64,000 nt of DNA from Artemia franciscana (GCF_032884065.1 NW_027062665.1:620001-684000), one strand, 5' to 3'. Positions 46,119 through 58,002 are shown, counted from the first letter of the stretch. Translations and numbers: made by a program. The notes: generated from the letters alone by a model not told the origin.

Positions 46119-46496
46119 CTGGAAACACAATATTTTTCGCTGTAAAAGTGTAGCAGAATTCTCTTATTTCCTGATGAAATTCCTGCATTCAAGAAACAAC
46201 AGTTGGCCATATTTAATTTTTTGGATCTCTTGTCCAGCTAATTATTTACCATGAATATTTTTTTTTACCTGTATTGCTGACAAAGAAATTATAAGCTTAC
46301 ATTATCATAAACATATCAACATTGGCTAGAAATCAACCAGTTATCATTGGCTAAAATAGGGTTTGAGCTAAGCGATATATTGCTGCTCTTTCATAGTTCT
46401 ACCTCTACGAGTGGACGTCTCCTTGTCTTGATTGACCTTCTTAAACGTGAAACCTTGTAAAAATTTAAATAATATAATGATTGATAATCTTTTCAG

Positions 46497-46617
46497 ACCT
46501 GATATTTTTATTGATTTAGTAACCAGCGTTTCCAATGTGTTAAAATCTAGAGATGGCAAACTTTGGAGATTCTTGCAAAATCCAGACACACACAATCCAG
46601 AATTTGTGGCGTATTTG
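46497..46617 (+). CDS. B2 copy of the faintly PCID2-like exon
   Basis: Counterpart of 13286-13406 with the same acceptor; PDKHNP becomes PDTHNP. Confidence 0.22.
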
Positions 46618-46844
46618 GTACATTTTGTTGCATTCGCCAGATTCAGTTTCATGTTTTTTTGTTTTTTTAACTCTTCTTCTAGTCAGCTCCTTCAAACATG
46701 TATAGAAGCAAAAACAAGTCGACAAAAAAAAAAAAAAATATCCACGCGTTTCAAATTAATCTCAAATCAATCCTACTGCACAATTTTTGGTGCGGTAGGA
46801 TTGCAGCACCAAGCAGCCTGGGACAAACATGGCTCCAAACTTAC

Positions 46845-47018
46845 CTCTTCCACATCAATTTGTTCGAAGTTCCAATCCTTACTCTCTGTAATGAAGTTAT
46901 AATAGCCTTTATATCCTTTTTTATGACCTGTTCCTACCTCATTCGAGAGTATTCTGCTTTCTTTCGGTTTCAATTGGAAGGCCAAAAACCTGAATTTCTG
47001 CAGCCTATCATCTTCCAT
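46845..47018 (-). CDS. B2 copy of the 58-codon candidate first exon
   Basis: The peptide is the same as at 13632-13805. The donor here is GTAAGT, a stronger consensus than the GTACGT of B1, which suggests B2 is the better preserved copy. Confidence 0.45.
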
Positions 47019-47095
47019 CCTCAATATTTTACCCCGGGAAAGAGGTGCTGAACCACCCACTTACTGTTTGACATACGATCAGTAAAACGAGTTGC

Positions 47096-48211
47096 CTAAA
47101 ATTATCCTTAACTTCAACTTCAACTTTTTCTTTATTCATCTTAAAAAGTACTTACGAGCAGAGCTCGTAAGGCTGGGACAGTGCAACAACATAGAAAAAA
47201 CATCAATATCTCATCATAATAACGATTCCATAATTTAACACGGCAAAAGACAAACAAAATAGAAAAAAAACTCATAAAAGAGAAGTAACAAGGAAAAGTT
47301 AATAAATAAATATCGGGTAGGACGGGCGTGGGAGGCAATACCAAACACAGGGACACAAAAACGAAACAAACAAATAAGAAAATCAAATAATTTAATTTTT
47401 CCTTCATCAATGGTGAATAATCAAAATTTTAGCCAACAATCTTTAGCATTTGCTTTTTTAAATTTAGCTGAGATTTTTGGGATGGATCAAACAGAATTTT
47501 ATTATTCAGCTTATAATTGTTTGTAATGAAGGGTATTTGGTACCTAATCGAAAACCTTGACCTTTCAGAAATTACAAAAGGAATTCTGTACATCCCAGAC
47601 CTCCGACAATACGAGCGAGGAAGTAAAATTAGCAGAGATTTGTCATAGAAATACTTTTTAGAATTTTGGATTTGAAAATGCCATATGGAAGTATTTAATA
47701 CTCGTATATCATTTAAATCTAACAAATTTAAGAAGAGGAATCATGTTTTTGTTTCCGAAACATTTTCAAGGCTTTCATTGAAGGTCGATATAAGAAATTT
47801 CCAAGTATTCTTATTGCCCTATTTTGTAGTGCCTGTAAGGGTTTTATATACTTCCAAAATGTATTAAGATATAAAACTGAGCAGTAATTCAAATAAGAAG
47901 TAATTAGAGAGTGTTAAATTATTTTTAAAATAGTAAAAGGAAAAATATTCTTCACACGATACATCGACCCAATATTTTGAGCAAATTTTAATCTTAAATA
48001 CTCAATATGATTATGAAATGACAAAAAGGGATCAAGAAAAACTCCTAAATAACGATATGATTGGACCCTACAAATTTTTTGATCACCAACCTGAAGCTCC
48101 TATGGAATTGCTAACTTTCCGATGGAATTGCCTCAGGCAATTTTATCGGAAGGTTAATTCCATATCCTCCTTGAACATTCATAACACCCATGCTTCAAAG
48201 AATGACTGAAA
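47096..48211 (-). pseudogene. LINE3 C-terminal half in B2
   Basis: Copy of 13885-15000, with the frame at 47429-47725 containing RFSIRYQIPFITNNY and the same stop. Confidence 0.84.
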
Positions 48212-49185
48212 AAACCTTCGATAATAACTGGAAATGTTTAAATAAAAGATAATTTAGCTTGTAAATTGGATTTATTTCCCGATGCCAATCGAGGTCTCGA
48301 AACATAACGGATATTGATTAAATTTAATCATTGAGGAACATTTCCAGAAAATGATCCCTGAATAATATTGAGTTAAACAAGATGAAACGCGTCCATGCAA
48401 ACGAGGCTTAGGAGCAACGGCTAAAGAGAACCCCAAGTCCTTCACCTCAGATCTGGTCCTCCACTCCTCTGTAAAGTTATTTGTCTAACAAGACATTATA
48501 GAAATGATTACTTCCGCAGGTCAAGAGAGTTGAAAACAGGGTATTATACAGTGGATAGAATCATATTAACGACAAGGTTCCCATGGAAAAAAGTAAAATG
48601 TCAACCAGTGATTCAGTAGCCTTCCCCGTCTTAGTTGCGCCCCTGGTTATAACCAAATATTTCAAAGCGCTAGAAGTGCATACTTGAAAATAGTATGCTA
48701 TTTTCAACTTTATATTTAACCTCAAATCATTCCTAGTCCAAGCAACATACATCTACACTTTTTAACAGTAATTTCGAAGCCTTTCCTTGCATTCAAAACA
48801 TGGTACCCATGAAGCAATTGCAAATTCTTTTATTTTGCTACCATCTTTTCTTGAATCTAAATTTTTCTTTCAACCAAAGTTTTGCAGTTTCACCTTTCCA
48901 TTTCATTGCATACCATCCCAAAGTCTTTGCTTTCCTTTTTAGGGTAAATTTACTTAAATATTATATACAACTAGGCTAAGATATAATCCTACTTACAGAG
49001 AAGTAATTTTTGAAGGGAGTATCTAATTCCTATATGTTTTCATCTCCCTAAATTGAATTCCCACAAAAAGTAGTTCACCCCACCCTTCTTCATTTTTGGA
49101 AATTAGAACCAGTGTATTTTCAACTTTCCTGACAAAACCAGGAACTAACCTCATTTCGTAGCTTAAATGAAACAATATTGTTTTT

Positions 49186-49431
49186 GCACTTAGTACTGAT
49201 TACTTTAATGTATTTATTAGGCATACCCTGCAAAGACAGGATCCTCACTGAAGCTTTTCTATCGACTGAATCAAACATTGGATCATGATCTATAAGACAT
49301 AGGGCTTATGATTCTAGCTGATGATTGATAGATGACTATCAATCATCAATAAAAAAAAATCTGATCAACATTTCCTTTCCAATTCTGAAAATCACATCAT
49401 TATTCTCTTGAGCATAATGAAATAGGAACTT
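49186..49431 (-). pseudogene. LINE1 RT fragment in B2
   Basis: Copy of 15975-16220, with the FDSVDRK block readable in reverse. Confidence 0.82.
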
Positions 49432-49437
49432 TTGAAA

Positions 49438-49569
49438 TGGGAAAATTTAAAGGAAATAGGAACTTCGTGGGAGGGTGTAAAGAGGGAGGCCTTGAATAGA
49501 TTGAGTTGGAGTAGGAGCGTATGTAGCTGTGTTGGCCTTAGGTGGCTTGGTGCTGCGGTGAGTTATTAG
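49438..49569 (+). pseudogene. LINE1 ORF2 C-terminus with its stop codon
   Basis: An uninterrupted 43-codon frame contains GTSWEGVKREALNR, SWSRSVCSCVGLRWLGAAV and ends SY at TAG (49567-49569). A TAG-trinucleotide run follows. It is a short intact tail, not a whole gene. It lies between two minus-strand pieces of the same family. Confidence 0.88.
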
Positions 49570-49589
49570 TAGTAGTAGTATTCTCTTTA

Positions 49590-50060
49590 GAACTCACCTA
49601 CAGTGTCTCTAAATGCTAAGAAATTTGCTTCCAACAGAAATGAGGCTAATGCCTGTCAGTAACTGTCAGACTCACTCTGATCACCTTTCTTATAAAGGGA
49701 TGTAATAAGAGTATTTCTAAAATCACCGGGTACTAACCTTTTTCGAAAGTCATGTAAATTATTTTTAGAAGTGATAGCACACTATGAGCGCCTGAGGTCT
49801 CATTATTTTCAATCCTTTTAGTTCTGCATCTAAATCTTCCTTGCAAAATAGATCTTTCTTCAAATCCAAAGCGTTGAATTTTTTTTTTCGTTTCTATCGA
49901 TATCATTGTCTAAAGCTTTATATGTGTTTAACAAATTTTCAAAATTTTCCTCGCATCTTTCTTCAACATTTTCCTTATCACTAATTGAAAGCCCTTTACT
50001 ATCTTTATCGTGGAGCAAGTTCCGACTGACTACATTCTCTTAATTTCTTAACATGTAAAT
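49590..50060 (-). pseudogene. LINE1 region upstream of the RT core
   Basis: The minus strand reads GLSISDKENVEERCEENFEN, LLNTYKALDNDIDRNEK, DLFC-like and LKGLK-like blocks, then FEKG-like, VPGDFRNTLI, SLYKKGDQSE and finally AFRDTV near 49595. This is the N-terminal part of the RT domain of LINE1, and it continues logically into the FDSVDR piece at 49186-49431. Frameshifts are frequent. Confidence 0.83.
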
Positions 50061-50689
50061 ACAATTCATATAACTATGTACCTTCATATCCAACTATTCT
50101 TGGATGTAGGATACCTACTATCTCCTTGAAAAACTACATTAAGTGACTTCTGAAGGCCTTAACATTCAAAACCAGTTTAGGAAATACAGAAAGTAGCTCC
50201 TAGCTTAAGAACTCCAAAAATGTCAAATCAATAGGATCAACGGAAACATCCGTTTGCATGAAGACAAACTTTAATGGAAATAATGGTGTTTCTATTTCTG
50301 CTTGACAATGAAACACTATCAGTTATTTTCCTACTATCTTGAGAGAAGAAATTTTCATAGCTTGATCAAAAAATGATGGCCTGACTGCAGCAATGCTTCT
50401 TCATAGGTGTCCATTAATCTTACCTCCAAATCGAAAACTAGTTTAATGACGAAAGCAGGCAGCATCTAAATGTTAAGTTTAATGCTAATTGAGCCATTCT
50501 TAAAACACGAGGGATATTATATTTGATCTGGTGTAAGCCTGGGTTGTATAAAGGTAATATGCTGCTTGTTCGTCCCAGATTACCAAGATTACTTATCCTA
50601 AGCGTTTCACGAGGCATATTTAAGGTTAGAGTAAAAAAGAATTACTAATTGAAACAGTTTATATTGTAACTCCGAAGTTTGTACGATCA
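50061..50689. other. Stretch without a recognised gene
   Basis: AT-rich, without a long frame or structural RNA. It may be degraded mobile-element sequence upstream of the LINE1 relic. Confidence 0.4.
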
Positions 50690-50975
50690 CCCTTTCCATA
50701 AAAACTTTATATACCCCTAAGTTACAACTTACAACCCTTGCCCTGAGGGCTTTGGGAGGAGGTTGTCATCCTCAAAGACATTTATTTCCAGACCTTTCAA
50801 CTACGCTGGACAAAATGGCTTTCAGAGTTTTGATTGGATTTATTCGGAGAAATGGTGGGCGTGTGAAGAGGGGCTGGTTGCCCTCCAGTCACTTCTGACT
50901 ATTAAAAAAGGGAACTAGCCCTCTCAAATTCAAATCGAATGCGCCCTTCTTGAAGTTTTTATGACAACTCCTTCT
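50690..50975 (-). repeat. Diverged family C fragment
   Basis: In reverse orientation it carries GGGCTTTGGGAGGAG, CTCAAAGACAT, GGCTGGTTGCCCTCCA and AAAAAAGGGAACTAG, which are the landmarks of the family C core in the same order as at about 60195-60410. Confidence 0.7.
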
Positions 50976-53278
50976 ATACGAGGAGCCCTGTTCTAAAAAA
51001 CTCAAAACTAAAAATAAATAAATAAGTATATAAGTAATACGTAGTGCACACATCACTCTTTACTTAGACAGCACTATTGCATTAGAGGTCTATTCGTAAT
51101 TCACCCTTATTATCTCTTGTTTTGTAAGCAAAATATAAGTAACATTTCGTTTAATGTAAACTATTTCAAACTACTTTGTGGCAATAAGCTCTCCTATATG
51201 TGCCCTCTATATTCTTCGCTGTAAAGGAAAACTTTAAATCGGGCTTATTTATGTGTCTGTGCTACTACCTATTGCCGAATAAGTTCTAAATATACCCCCT
51301 CATAACCACAGCTTTTCCCTGTAATTAATAAAACAAACGTTTACTTAAAAAAAAGAAGTTTTTTAAAATATAAGTCAAGAGCTATTAAGCAACAGACAAA
51401 GATAAATTAATTCATGTAACATTTAAGAATTAAAACAAGCAAAAACTAGTCAATGAATATATGGAACACAAAACAAACACAAATTGCAATGAATAATCAT
51501 CCGAAACTTAAAACTAATAGGGGAAAAACTTAAGCCCTGAACACTCTAAAGGCCGAATTAAACCGCTGAAAAATTGCTTTCAACGAACATTTGAGACCCG
51601 AAACAAGCAGAAATTCTATTGAATTATCACATCAAACCTAAAACCAGGAGGAGTAGAGCTTTCTCCCCCTGGAACTTCTAAAGGCCAGAACGTCATTTGG
51701 ACTTTATTGAATACAGTTTGTTTTATAAGCAGTGAATATCTATTTGTCATACCATCAACAACAACACAACACAGAAATGATATCTCCAGGCTAATCAAGG
51801 TTTATAAATAAAAGTAATATTCTCTATTCCTTTTACTTCCTCTCAAAACCTCCAAACAGTTTGAATGTCATTTATATTTTATTGAAATACCGTATGCGCT
51901 ACGATAATAACCAATATTACAAAAAAGAAATATTGAAATTGTTGATAAGATGAGGATACTCATTTACAGAGGTCTCAGATATATTTATTTTATTAATTAA
52001 ATAAAAAAGAAAATGCTTAAATATAATTTTCTTGGTGAAGCGTAAATTACACTCTAGCCTTTAAAAGACTTAGATGGCGTTAGCTCTACTCTTGTTCGTT
52101 GTAATTTCTTTTCACTTTGGCTTGATTATTTATTATAGTATCTATTCCTTTTTGGTCTTGTACATTCATAGATGTATTAATTGCATTCCCTCTTAGTTTG
52201 GAACATTATGTTACTTGATTTCTCCTTGTCTTTATATAGTTATTTGCTTTCTTTCAAAGACTTGTTTTCAGAAAAATATTTTTCGTTTTTAATTGACATT
52301 GCTTTTGATTGGTGAATTTTCAGAAGGGTAATGTCCTTGATAAACACTCTTTGATCCCCAGGTTATAACTTAAGATCCAATCGACCCCCACCACTTTTCT
52401 GTCCAGTATTTCCACAAAGTTTCAACTCGATCGTTTATCGATTCATTTCCGTCCCCAAGATATTGTAGATATGATATTTTTATATACAAGATGCAAATCA
52501 TGTCTTTTGATTTGGCTCTGTCCTTTCCCACAAACCACAATTTACCGTCTTGTTCTTCTCCTCTCCCCCTCCCCCCAATTCGAAGTTCTCCAGAATTTCG
52601 GAGTGAACACTGTTGTGAATAGTTCTCGAGATACTACGTCTATACAATTTTGAAACTGGTATCACATAGTGCCTTTTGATCTATCTTACTACTTAACCGT
52701 ACATGAATAATAAGTCTCTTAGAAGATAATATTCCAATAAAACATTGTTTACATGCGAATTGGAATCAAATATTGGGAAGATTTTTCCTCTCCCGCCTAA
52801 AAAAAACAACTAATTTGAATTTTTCGCCCAGATATCCCTTTCTTTCTCCAACAGTATTTAAAATTTGTAACGCCGTATCTCAGGCTGTTTCAAAACACAC
52901 ATACTATATTTCAATTTTAGCCCCTCTCCTCAGAGGCTGAAAATGTGTTTTCCCAAGAAGCATTCTAGGAAAACTTTGAGAATCAAGGATAAGCGAATGA
53001 TCCGCATGAGCTGACTAGAAATAGAAATGATTAGGAGCAAAATTTTGTTGGCCGATTTTAGGAACCCCTTCCCTTTTCCCCTACTCTCAATCAATATATA
53101 GAAGTTTCTTGGCCCAAAAATTCAGATCAACTAGTTTTGAGGTAATTAGACACCCAGGATCAAACATAGTCCCCTGCCCCATTTTAAAGTTCATATAGAC
53201 ACTGGATAACTTGCATAATCTTTGGGTGTAGTCCCAGAGAATACAGGGTCAATTTGAACCTGTAGACATATTTATTGG
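50976..53278. other. No gene; degenerate tandem repeats and pyrimidine-rich sequence
   Basis: Between about 51470 and 51890, units of about 110 bp recur weakly (ACAAGCAGAAATT, CAT-AAACCTAAAAC, CTTCTAAAGGCC, TCATTTGGACTTTATTGAATA). From 52330 to 53250 the text resembles the poly-C array in style (CAAAGTTTCAACTCGATCG, CTCCCCCTCCCCCC) but without a clear period. Confidence 0.45.
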
Positions 53279-53494
53279 CTATTTGGCAATTTGTATTGAA
53301 ATAATTCCCTCAAATGTTTTATCAAATGTCTCTAGATAGGCCGCGAGTAGAATGAAAAGACGCAAAACTAGGTCTGGTTGCCTTACGATCTTCTTCTTGA
53401 CTTTGTAGTGGGACCAGGGGTTTTCCACAAATCCTGGCATCTGGAACTCGGATGTTAAATGCGTCGCCTTCCAATACCGTTTAAATAAAGTCAT
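53279..53494 (-). CDS. Open frame in a GC-richer patch, unrecognised
   Basis: About 200 bases are noticeably richer in CG dinucleotides than their surroundings. The minus strand is open for 71 codons in one frame (with VENPWSHYKVKKKIVRQPD), and a second minus frame over the same bases is partly open (with EGDAFNIRVPDARICGKPLV). Base composition suggests a coding or transposon-derived remnant, but neither frame is recognisable. Confidence 0.25.
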   Translation of the reverse strand: MTLFKRYWKATHLTSEFQMPGFVENPWSHYKVKKKIVRQPDLVLRLFILLAAYLETFDKTFEGIISIQIAK

Positions 53495-53968
53495 AACAAG
53501 CGTGAAATCACTCTAGGAGCCACAACCAGCCAGTGTAACTGTGTATGTGATGAAAGATCACAAGCTTCTATTAGCACAACAAAAACGAAGTTTCAGAAGT
53601 TGAAAATACAGAAGGAAAATTAGATTTTAATTTTAAGGATTTTAGATTTAATTTAATTTAATTTAAATTTAATTTTAGATTTTAATTTAAAATTAGATTT
53701 TAATTAAAAGGAAAAAACAGAAGTTGAAAATAAGGTTGGCGAAAGCTGGACTAAAGGTTGACATTATAAAAAGAAAATAAATAAAATTTTAAATTTGTAT
53801 AAAAATTAATGTGCTTTAAAACAAAATATGCTTCAAAATTTTATATATAATAACAGCACAGTTTCAACTTAAGGATGGTGGGCTCTAATACCTCAAGCAT
53901 GAAACCCTAAAAGACTTTTTAATCTCATGACCTAAAAAAACCGGGCAGTACATATCTGAACCAGCTGA
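53495..53968. other. Low-complexity AT stretch
   Basis: Centred on 53610-53720 there are repeated TTTAATTT and AGATTTTAATTT words. No gene seen. Confidence 0.6.
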
Positions 53969-54047
53969 GCCATCCTAGCTAAGTGGATGGTACTTATAAA
54001 TTTCAATCCTATATCTTTCGCGGCGAGGATTCAAATCCTAGGGTTGC
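53969..54047 (+). repeat. tRNA-like sequence, probably a SINE head
   Basis: An A-box-like TAGCTAAGTGG (53976) and a B-box-like GGATTCAAATCC (54027) lie at tRNA spacing. The outer seven bases pair with one mismatch (GCCATCC with GGGTTGC) and a D-stem can form (GCTA with TGGT). The anticodon arm does not pair properly and the T-loop is shortened, so it is a tRNA-derived relic, not a working tRNA. Confidence 0.4.
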
Positions 54048-54873
54048 CAATACTTTGGCTTTAAGTGGAATTAGTGTTATGACTGAACAAATGTATTATG
54101 CATAAACAAATTCCCAAGAAACATCTGATTTGCAGATGTCAGGTGAGGCGGAAAAAACATGTTCCTGTTGCAAGTTCAAGCACAGCACACATTGCCAGTA
54201 GAGCAAAAAAAAAAAATAATAAATTGCGCCCACACAAAAATAAGACGTATATACATCATTATATTTTGAAGAGGGACCACAAAGAACCTTCTTTGTGGTT
54301 CTGTAACGAAATCAATGTTGTTGGTAGCACTAATTTAGACTGCGTATTTGAAAAATTTTAGACATTTTTACACCAAAAAAATTACATATGTATAAAATCA
54401 ATGTCGTTAATAGCCCTTATTTAGACACTGCATGTAATAAATTTTAACAACACAGATGTATTCTGTCTGATAAGTATTTCGCTGTAGTGCGATCCGCAAC
54501 CTATTGTCGATTAGATGACCAACTAAAGAATAAGTTACTAATTCGTTAAGATCTAATATTTATTTAGAACTGATAAGAACTAAATAACAATCACTAGTAC
54601 TAGTTAATTAGAAGTAATAAGATCCCAACATATGGACTAATTACACTTGGAAAGATGGCAATCACAAGTGGCTAAAAAAGATAAAAAGTGAATAATTAAG
54701 TTTAATTATGTTTTCTCTATCTCAAACAACAAGTGCAATCTTTAAATATCTATTATTTAACTAATAAATAAAATAACTATAAATAATTGAGTAAATTCAC
54801 AGATTGTCACTAGCACGGACGGACAAGGCCAAATAAAACAGTTGGAATGTGCACAGCAATAAAGCTCTTCAAA

Positions 54874-54875
<2 letters not shown>
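54048..54875. other. Stretch without a recognised gene
   Basis: AT-rich. A plus-strand frame (54098-54361) contains a lysine run encoded by a poly-A tract and has no domain. CTAGTACTAG-type words occur near 54600. Confidence 0.4.
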
Positions 54876-54937
<62 letters not shown>

Positions 54938-55029
54938 GCACACTGGATTCGTAAGTACTAAACACCGATTTTCGTTGAGATTTTTTTTCTGCTTTTTTTT
55001 TATAGACAGAGAAAATCGCAAATACAAGC

Positions 55030-55085
<56 letters not shown>
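54876..55085. repeat. T59 and A53 homopolymers facing each other
   Basis: An unbroken run of 59 T (54876-54934), then 98 bases of mixed sequence, then 53 A (55033-55085). The two could pair as a giant stem. The arrangement could reflect two retroelement tails in opposite orientation or an assembly or sequencing artefact. Confidence 0.85.
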
Positions 55086-55088
<3 letters not shown>

Positions 55089-57743
55089 GATTGAAATTAA
55101 GTTATTTAATTTCCTATTTCAGATTAATTTCCCTATTTCATATTGAAACTAAGTTATCTGGAGCTGCCTTAGCAACCTATTAGGTTTTAAAATGGTAAAA
55201 AATAAAAGACAAATATCTAGGTACTTTTTTGGAATAACCCAACGCGATTGTAGCCAGTAGCTGCGTATATGGTCCCTATAACAAAAACCACAAAAAATAT
55301 ACATAATCAAGTTAATCAAACACAGAAAAAATAAAGATAAAAACGAAAAAGGAATAAAATAAACTAAATGAAAGTCAGGATTGTCTCACAAAAGAAAAAA
55401 GATACAATTAAACCTTTAAAAATCTTATGTGACCAAAAGTACACATTTAAAATAAAACCGAAATCAAAACATTAACAATGAACAATGATAGATTCATAAT
55501 TATCTCAACTATATTTTTGGCAAATTTTGTAAAAAAAAAATCTAAACATATAGCTCTCACTCTTCAAACTCCTAGCTAACTCTATTATTATAATCATTAT
55601 TATTACTAATTCTATTAGTAATGATTATTACGTAATTAATTTGAAATAGTAAGTAATAAGTAATAATTATTACTAATTCTATTATTATTATTATAATTTC
55701 ACTCTTAATTTTACTTCCATTGAACATGAAACATGAGGATGGCAAAAACAGGGGCAAGACCTTTTCTCCCATCCAACCATATTCCAAGCTTTTGCTTTGG
55801 AAATCTGTCAAAAGTATAAATATAAAAACAATAATCTCAAGTCATTTTACAATCGTATTCAGGCTAATACGTCCACCCCAATCCATAATGCTATTTTTAC
55901 ATACGAATACCTCCTGCCTTTCACTCACCTCCTTACGGGGTTTTCAGTGATACTACTGTGGGTATACGGTTTTTTCCCTCCCAGTGGGTAACAAGGGGAG
56001 AGCCCTCCTCCTTAATCAAGCCTTATTCGAAGCTTATGCTGAGAAATCCCAGAACTTTGAAGCCATTTCTACACCTTTTTATTGACAGACGATTTGACTA
56101 AATATTCAGTGGGTGATTATTCGTTCTGTGTGTTTGATGTGAAAATATACATTTTTTAGCAAGTTTTCCTAGATTTTTTGTTTGTTTTGTGTTTTTATTC
56201 CATATTCTTTTACCTCATGCTTAGTTTGTTTGTCTTTTTTTTGTGACTCTTTTTTCTCGTTGCATTTTTCTTAACTCGACATTAAAATGCAGATCCCCCC
56301 TCCCGCAGCTTCCAATGAATGTTCAAATAAATCATTTCCTAGCCTCATCCCAGTTAATAACTTCCACCCAAACCTTAATCCATTAATTCCACACTAGTAA
56401 CCTTTACTGCCTTTTATAGCTCCACAAGTCAATTGAGTAGAACTACCACAGGTACACGATATTTGTCTAAGAAGGAATGGAAGTTTAAGCAAGTTCAACA
56501 GTGTATCTAATTATAAATATACCAAGTAGAGTCAAGCCACTTCGCCGTAACAAAGAAGCAGTAATTTCAATTCCAAAAATTGCTCTAAAGGTCACGTCTT
56601 AGATATATCATGAAAAATGTTTGAAGTGATTGAATCAAAATAGTAACAGGAATCTTAAAAAGTGACACAATAAGGCACTAACTAAATATCATTTCTAATC
56701 AGATACAAACATAGAGGCAGTTCTCGCAAACGTCTTTCTCATTATTTAAGATATTTCGGCTATCACAGCAAATTTACTCTAAGAAATTCACAAATGCAAG
56801 GTTCCAAAATTGGTAAAATAAAATTAAAAATAGGAATATTTCTGAGTATGGCCAAAACAGATGTCCCATTTTGAAGGAGGGTCATTTAACAGTGACATGA
56901 AACATGTATTTGGGTTTCGAAAGTTGAACGTGAAACAATGGTTGGTAAAACATTTCCGATCTTTTACCGGTCATTTTATATAAATGTCCTCACGTGTAAT
57001 ACCCCGCTCACTATTTTATTTAGTACCGAAAGATAACGCCAAACTGTAGATTTCCCCCCTCCTCTTTTAGAGTTTATCCCAAATCACTATTTAATTGCGT
57101 ATAATATTTAGTTTAACAAATGCTATGGTGAAGAAATTGTGAGCTTATCCTTCCAATTTACTTCCTTTTTTTTATTTAGACACAGTAACAATAGGAGGAA
57201 CATACGAAAATTTTTAAAGCTTGTATTAGCCAAGGAAAAAAAATGAAAATAATCGAAAGATTTTATACAGGTTGTTGTTTAAGGTATGACCATACAACCA
57301 GCTGTAACTAAACAGCAAACTTAATACGGGGCGTAGAGTAAAGAACAAGAAAGTGTACAATTGTCGACATTATTCGAAAATGGTCAGCTCCTACCCACAA
57401 TTCCAATTTTAGAGCTAAGTATCAATGAATTTTCCTGGGTTTTAGTGTCCATTTTCTGTCACTGTTGTCTTGGTAACAGTTTACTTTGAGACCTTGGCAT
57501 GAGGCCTGAGAAACCTTGGCAGATCTTCTATGAGATCTTGCTGGGATGTATAATATGATTTTTCTTAGTCAATTTTTAGTTCTCTGTTCCATTTTTTTTA
57601 GTGCTTAGGACGGTCCAATTTTTTTCCTTTTCTGTAGCGATCTTGGACTTACCACGGTGGCATTTTCGATACCTTGCGTCTTCATACCCCCCCAAAAAAA
57701 AAACAAAAAATAATCACACTTTTCTAAATATGATGTCAGAAAC
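55086..57743. other. Long stretch without a recognised gene
   Basis: AT-rich, with TAATAATTATTACTAATTCT-type low complexity at 55575-55700. Short frames (55720-55991) are unsupported. A minus-strand frame at 57605-57811 overlaps the terminal exon listed next in another frame and is a shadow. Confidence 0.5.
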
Positions 57744-57841
57744 TTAATGTCCTTCTTCTTTAATGACTTTGACCAAATCAGTGAGTATATCTTCAATCTC
57801 AGCCGCTGCATTTAAAACTGCTGTTTCTTTGGGATTTTTGG
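57744..57841 (-). CDS. Terminal coding exon, unrecognised gene
   Basis: On the minus strand a strong acceptor (TTTGTCTTTTCTTTAG, just above 57841) leads into 98 bases. Two carried bases are followed by codons for KNPKETAVLNAAAEIEDILT, DLVKVIKEEGH and a TAA stop at 57744-57746. The peptide is amphipathic, probably helical, and typical of a soluble protein C-terminus. It does not resemble the mobile elements of the window. The rest of the gene should lie at higher coordinates; the first 250 bases there hold the intron, and a LINE1 piece on the opposite strand follows at 58003. No upstream exon could be identified, so the intron may be long. I cannot name the family. Confidence 0.55.
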
Positions 57842-58002
57842 CTAAAGAAAAGACAAATAAGTTACAAAGAACCTTAAATCTTACTTACCTTAAATCTACA
57901 CAAAATATAAATACTAGTACACCTATAAGTAATTATTACATCAATAAATTATTCATAATAAATTGTTTCGTTAAACCAGGGCTATCATGAAAAAAAGGTA
58001 AA

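Larger units (their letters stand above)
41349..49518. repeat. Module B, copy B2
   Basis: Collinear with B1. Its right end runs on without a break into the rest of the LINE1 C-terminus, whereas B1 is cut there, so B2 preserves the original right flank. Confidence 0.95.

Noticed and set aside
53969..54047. Functional tRNA gene
   Set aside because: The anticodon stem does not form and the T-arm is irregular.
54849..55034. Frame with a long Phe run
   Set aside because: Translation of the T59 homopolymer.
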